DNA of 23,882 bases from an uncultured Clostridia bacterium (GTDB lineage Bacteria; Bacillota; Clostridia; Oscillospirales; CAG-382), in assembly GCA_947627335.1 (NCBI GenBank), contig CANQVQ010000013.1, forward strand, positions 1 through 23,882. The letters are read 5' to 3'. The position numbers were made by a program, and so were the translations under genes. The notes beneath the pieces are model-generated. The model did no database searches. It saw nothing but the letters and a program-made list of their open reading frames with translations, and had not been told where the DNA came from. Positions 22,156 to 23,882 of the stretch are shown here, one piece after another. Positions within the stretch are counted from its first letter, which is position 1. Each line of letters starts with the position of its first letter.

Positions 22156-23265
22156 TCAAAGAAGCGCCGTGACGACCGCTTCGCCGTCGTTGACGAACAC
22201 TTCGACGAGGTACGCGTCCCGCAGGATCTGCAGACGGCGCACGTCGCCGCGGTACACGACCGGTTCGCGCCCCGTGCGCTCGATACGGAAGCCGTCCGGC
22301 GTGCGGCATACGCAGGGGTCGCTTTCGGTCAGCAGGCTGCGCACCTCCCGCGCCGGCGGGGCGACGATCCGACCGTCCCGCACGCACAGTTCGCGCGGCA
22401 GGGAAAGACAGCCGACGTCGTGGCTCGCGTACCCCTGATACTTCCAGCCGGGGATCCAGGCGAGCAGGAGGCACCGCCCTGCGGGGTCGCAAAAAGCCTG
22501 CCCGGCGTACCGGTCCGGTCCGAGGTCCGCGCAGCCGGTCAGCTCGGCGCGGAAGCGCCGCCCGTCGAAGGTCCCGACCATGACCGAAAAGAAATGCTCG
22601 TCCGCTTTTTTGCAGACGGAAACGGTCAGCAGGTACTTCCCGTCGCCGAACGGCAGGACGGACGGGCATTCGGCGCACTTGGCGTCCTCCCATTCGAACG
22701 CCACGCCCCGGTAGGTCCAGCGGAACAGGTCGTCGCTTTCGTAGACCAGCAATCGAGCGGTGTGGGTCGGCGGGTTGCCGGAGGCGACGAACAGGTAGAA
22801 CTTCCCGTCCTTTTCCAGCACCGCCGGGTCGCGGAAATCCCAGCTCCCGTCGAGTGGATAGGTCGGTATGACCGGGTTGCCGGCATATTTCTCGAAATGT
22901 ATGCCGTCCGTTGAGGTCGCGACGCTGATCGTCTCCACCCATTCCTCCACCCCCTCCTTTGCGTACACGGAGGCGTAGAACAGGTAGAGCGTGCCGTCCC
23001 GGACGATGGCGGTGCCGGACCAACAGCCCTTCCCCTCGTACCATTGATCCGGCGTGAGCGCGACGGGCAGCTCCTCCCAGTGCAGGAGATCCTTGGTGCG
23101 GGCGTGCCCCCAGTGCATCATTTCCCCCTGCCACGGGCGTTCGCTGTGCGGCGTGTGCTGGTAGAACGCGTGGTAGTACCCCTGGAAGTACACCAGTCCG
23201 TTCGGGTCGTTTATCCAGCCTTGTTTCGGTTTGTAGTGGTAACGCGGTCTTTCGTCGTAGTTCAT
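22156..23265 (-). CDS. Compact GH32-family glycosidase (sucrose/fructan hydrolase)
   Basis: A 369-residue cytosolic enzyme (no signal peptide) that should hydrolyse beta-fructosyl bonds in sucrose, inulin-type oligosaccharides or phosphorylated sucrose. All three GH32 catalytic elements are present: the nucleophile in WINDPNG (D20), the transition-state stabiliser in FRDP (D146), and the acid/base in ECP (E199). The five-bladed propeller is complete, but the C-terminal beta-sandwich is much shortened: usual length is about 480-500 residues. The end AYLVEVFVNDGEAVVTALL still matches the normal final strand, so it looks compacted rather than cut. ATG at 23265 follows a perfect AAGGAGGG by 6 bases. 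It lies 12 bases after the ATPase gene; no sugar transporter or LacI regulator is adjacent. Confidence 0.93.
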   Translation of the reverse strand: MNYDERPRYHYKPKQGWINDPNGLVYFQGYYHAFYQHTPHSERPWQGEMMHWGHARTKDLLHWEELPVALTPDQWYEGKGCWSGTAIVRDGTLYLFYASVYAKEGVEEWVETISVATSTDGIHFEKYAGNPVIPTYPLDGSWDFRDPAVLEKDGKFYLFVASGNPPTHTARLLVYESDDLFRWTYRGVAFEWEDAKCAECPSVLPFGDGKYLLTVSVCKKADEHFFSVMVGTFDGRRFRAELTGCADLGPDRYAGQAFCDPAGRCLLLAWIPGWKYQGYASHDVGCLSLPRELCVRDGRIVAPPAREVRSLLTESDPCVCRTPDGFRIERTGREPVVYRGDVRRLQILRDAYLVEVFVNDGEAVVTALL

Positions 23266-23277
23266 CGGGAACCCTCC

Positions 23278-23882
23278 TTACGGTCGGTCGGAAAAGTCGT
23301 TTTCGTGTTCGCGGAAGAAGTCCCGCGTCAGGCGGACGGACTCCAGCTCCGTCCAGCGGCAGGTGCGGACGGGGGAGGCGTCGAGGTCGTAAATTTTCGC
23401 CCCCTTCAGGGCGAGCAGGAACGGCGAATGCGTCGCGACGACGAGTTGACAGTCGTAGAACCGCACCGCCTCCTGCAGGAATTGCGCCAGACGCATCTGC
23501 CAGGACGCGGAAAGGCTGTTCTCCGGCTCGTCGAGCAGGTAGAGCGCCCCTTCGCGGATGCGGGTCGTGAAGAACGCGAAGGCGGTCTCGCCGTTGGAGC
23601 GGTAGGGGAGGTCGGTCTGCATCCGCGAACCGACGTAGGCGGATTTCGTGTTCCGCTTCGCTTCGATGTGCCGCTTGAGTTCCTCGTAGTCCTCGATGGA
23701 ACGCAGGGTGAAGGACTCTTTTCGGGTATTTTGGTACTCCTCGAACAGGTCCGCCCGACGGCGTTCCTGCCCCTCGTTGACGGCACGCAGGTCGAGCAGG
23801 AAGTCGAACGTGTCGTCGCTCGTCAGGATGCGGCTGCCCGCCGGGACGCCGCGCCCGGTCAGCGTTTCGCACCCGCACAGGG
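23278..23882 (-). CDS. Predicted AAA/ABC-like ATPase, N-terminus beyond the window edge
   Basis: The last ~201 codons of a leftward gene. Walker B is LYLLDEPENSLS, followed by the H-loop VVATHSPFLLAL, and GETAFAFFTT/SLSASWQMRLAQFLQ fits the helical region; the pattern matches stand-alone predicted ATPases of the COG3910 type. The Walker A lysine would be upstream, outside the window. The C-terminal SVRLTRDFFREHENDF is also typical of the family. The stop (23280-23278) lies in the leader of the GH32 gene. The molecular role of this family is not established; co-transcription with the glycosidase is likely by spacing but functionally unexplained. Confidence 0.85.
   Translation of the reverse strand, partial: LCGCETLTGRGVPAGSRILTSDDTFDFLLDLRAVNEGQERRRADLFEEYQNTRKESFTLRSIEDYEELKRHIEAKRNTKSAYVGSRMQTDLPYRSNGETAFAFFTTRIREGALYLLDEPENSLSASWQMRLAQFLQEAVRFYDCQLVVATHSPFLLALKGAKIYDLDASPVRTCRWTELESVRLTRDFFREHENDFSDRP

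Noticed and set aside
22109..23878. 589-residue minus-strand open frame across the GH32 and ATPase genes
   Set aside because: Arg/Pro-rich composition typical of an out-of-frame reading of high-GC genes; the GH32 and ATPase frames have catalytic motifs.

Overview
The window looks like a chromosomal segment of a high-GC, gut-type Clostridia (Bacillota, perhaps Oscillospirales-like). I infer this from strong AGGAGG-type ribosome binding sites, TTGACA-17-TATAAT-like promoters, a short NadB, a BlaI/BlaR1-type pair and BspA-like LRR lipoproteins. The taxonomic placement is an inference; no marker gene fixes it.

Layout. (1) 1-2009: the leftward NAD-biosynthesis pair nadB-nadC (nadC cut by the window edge), with a strong promoter containing a palindrome. 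(2) 2137-3436: a divergent RlmI-type 23S rRNA methyltransferase. (3) 3437-3890: a gene-free stretch packed with near-perfect hairpins. (4) 3826-6790: a BlaI-type repressor, a BlaR1-type membrane metalloprotease receptor, and a secreted protein whose C-terminal domain is a recent copy of the receptor's extracellular domain (113 of 133 residues identical, no gaps). (5) 6964-17198: a leftward, lower-GC defence island. Its order is XRE regulator, SNF2-like helicase, DUF4391 protein, type III methyltransferase (Mod), RhuM-family protein, type III restriction helicase/nuclease (Res). The last four genes overlap by 1-4 bases or sit a few bases apart, so this is one operon behind one promoter. (6) 17282-18014: a small four-helix membrane protein with a degenerate tandem repeat behind it, and tRNA-Ser(CGA). 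(7) 18096-19310: an XRE-type regulator with a long helical C-terminus. (8) 19309-22112: a leftward operon of two tandem LRR lipoproteins, the first one frameshifted, plus a membrane protein. (9) 22156-23882: a compact GH32 glycosidase behind a partial AAA/ABC-like ATPase.

How they work together. The defence island is a complete type III restriction-modification system (Mod with DPPY, Res with Walker A and a PD-ExK nuclease) embedded in a larger conserved-looking operon. The helicase, DUF4391 and RhuM proteins are accessory parts with no settled role. The BlaI/BlaR1-like pair should work as proteolytic signal transduction from the cell surface; the extra secreted ectodomain copy suggests a decoy, competitor or co-sensor. 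These two regions are the most promising for undescribed biology.
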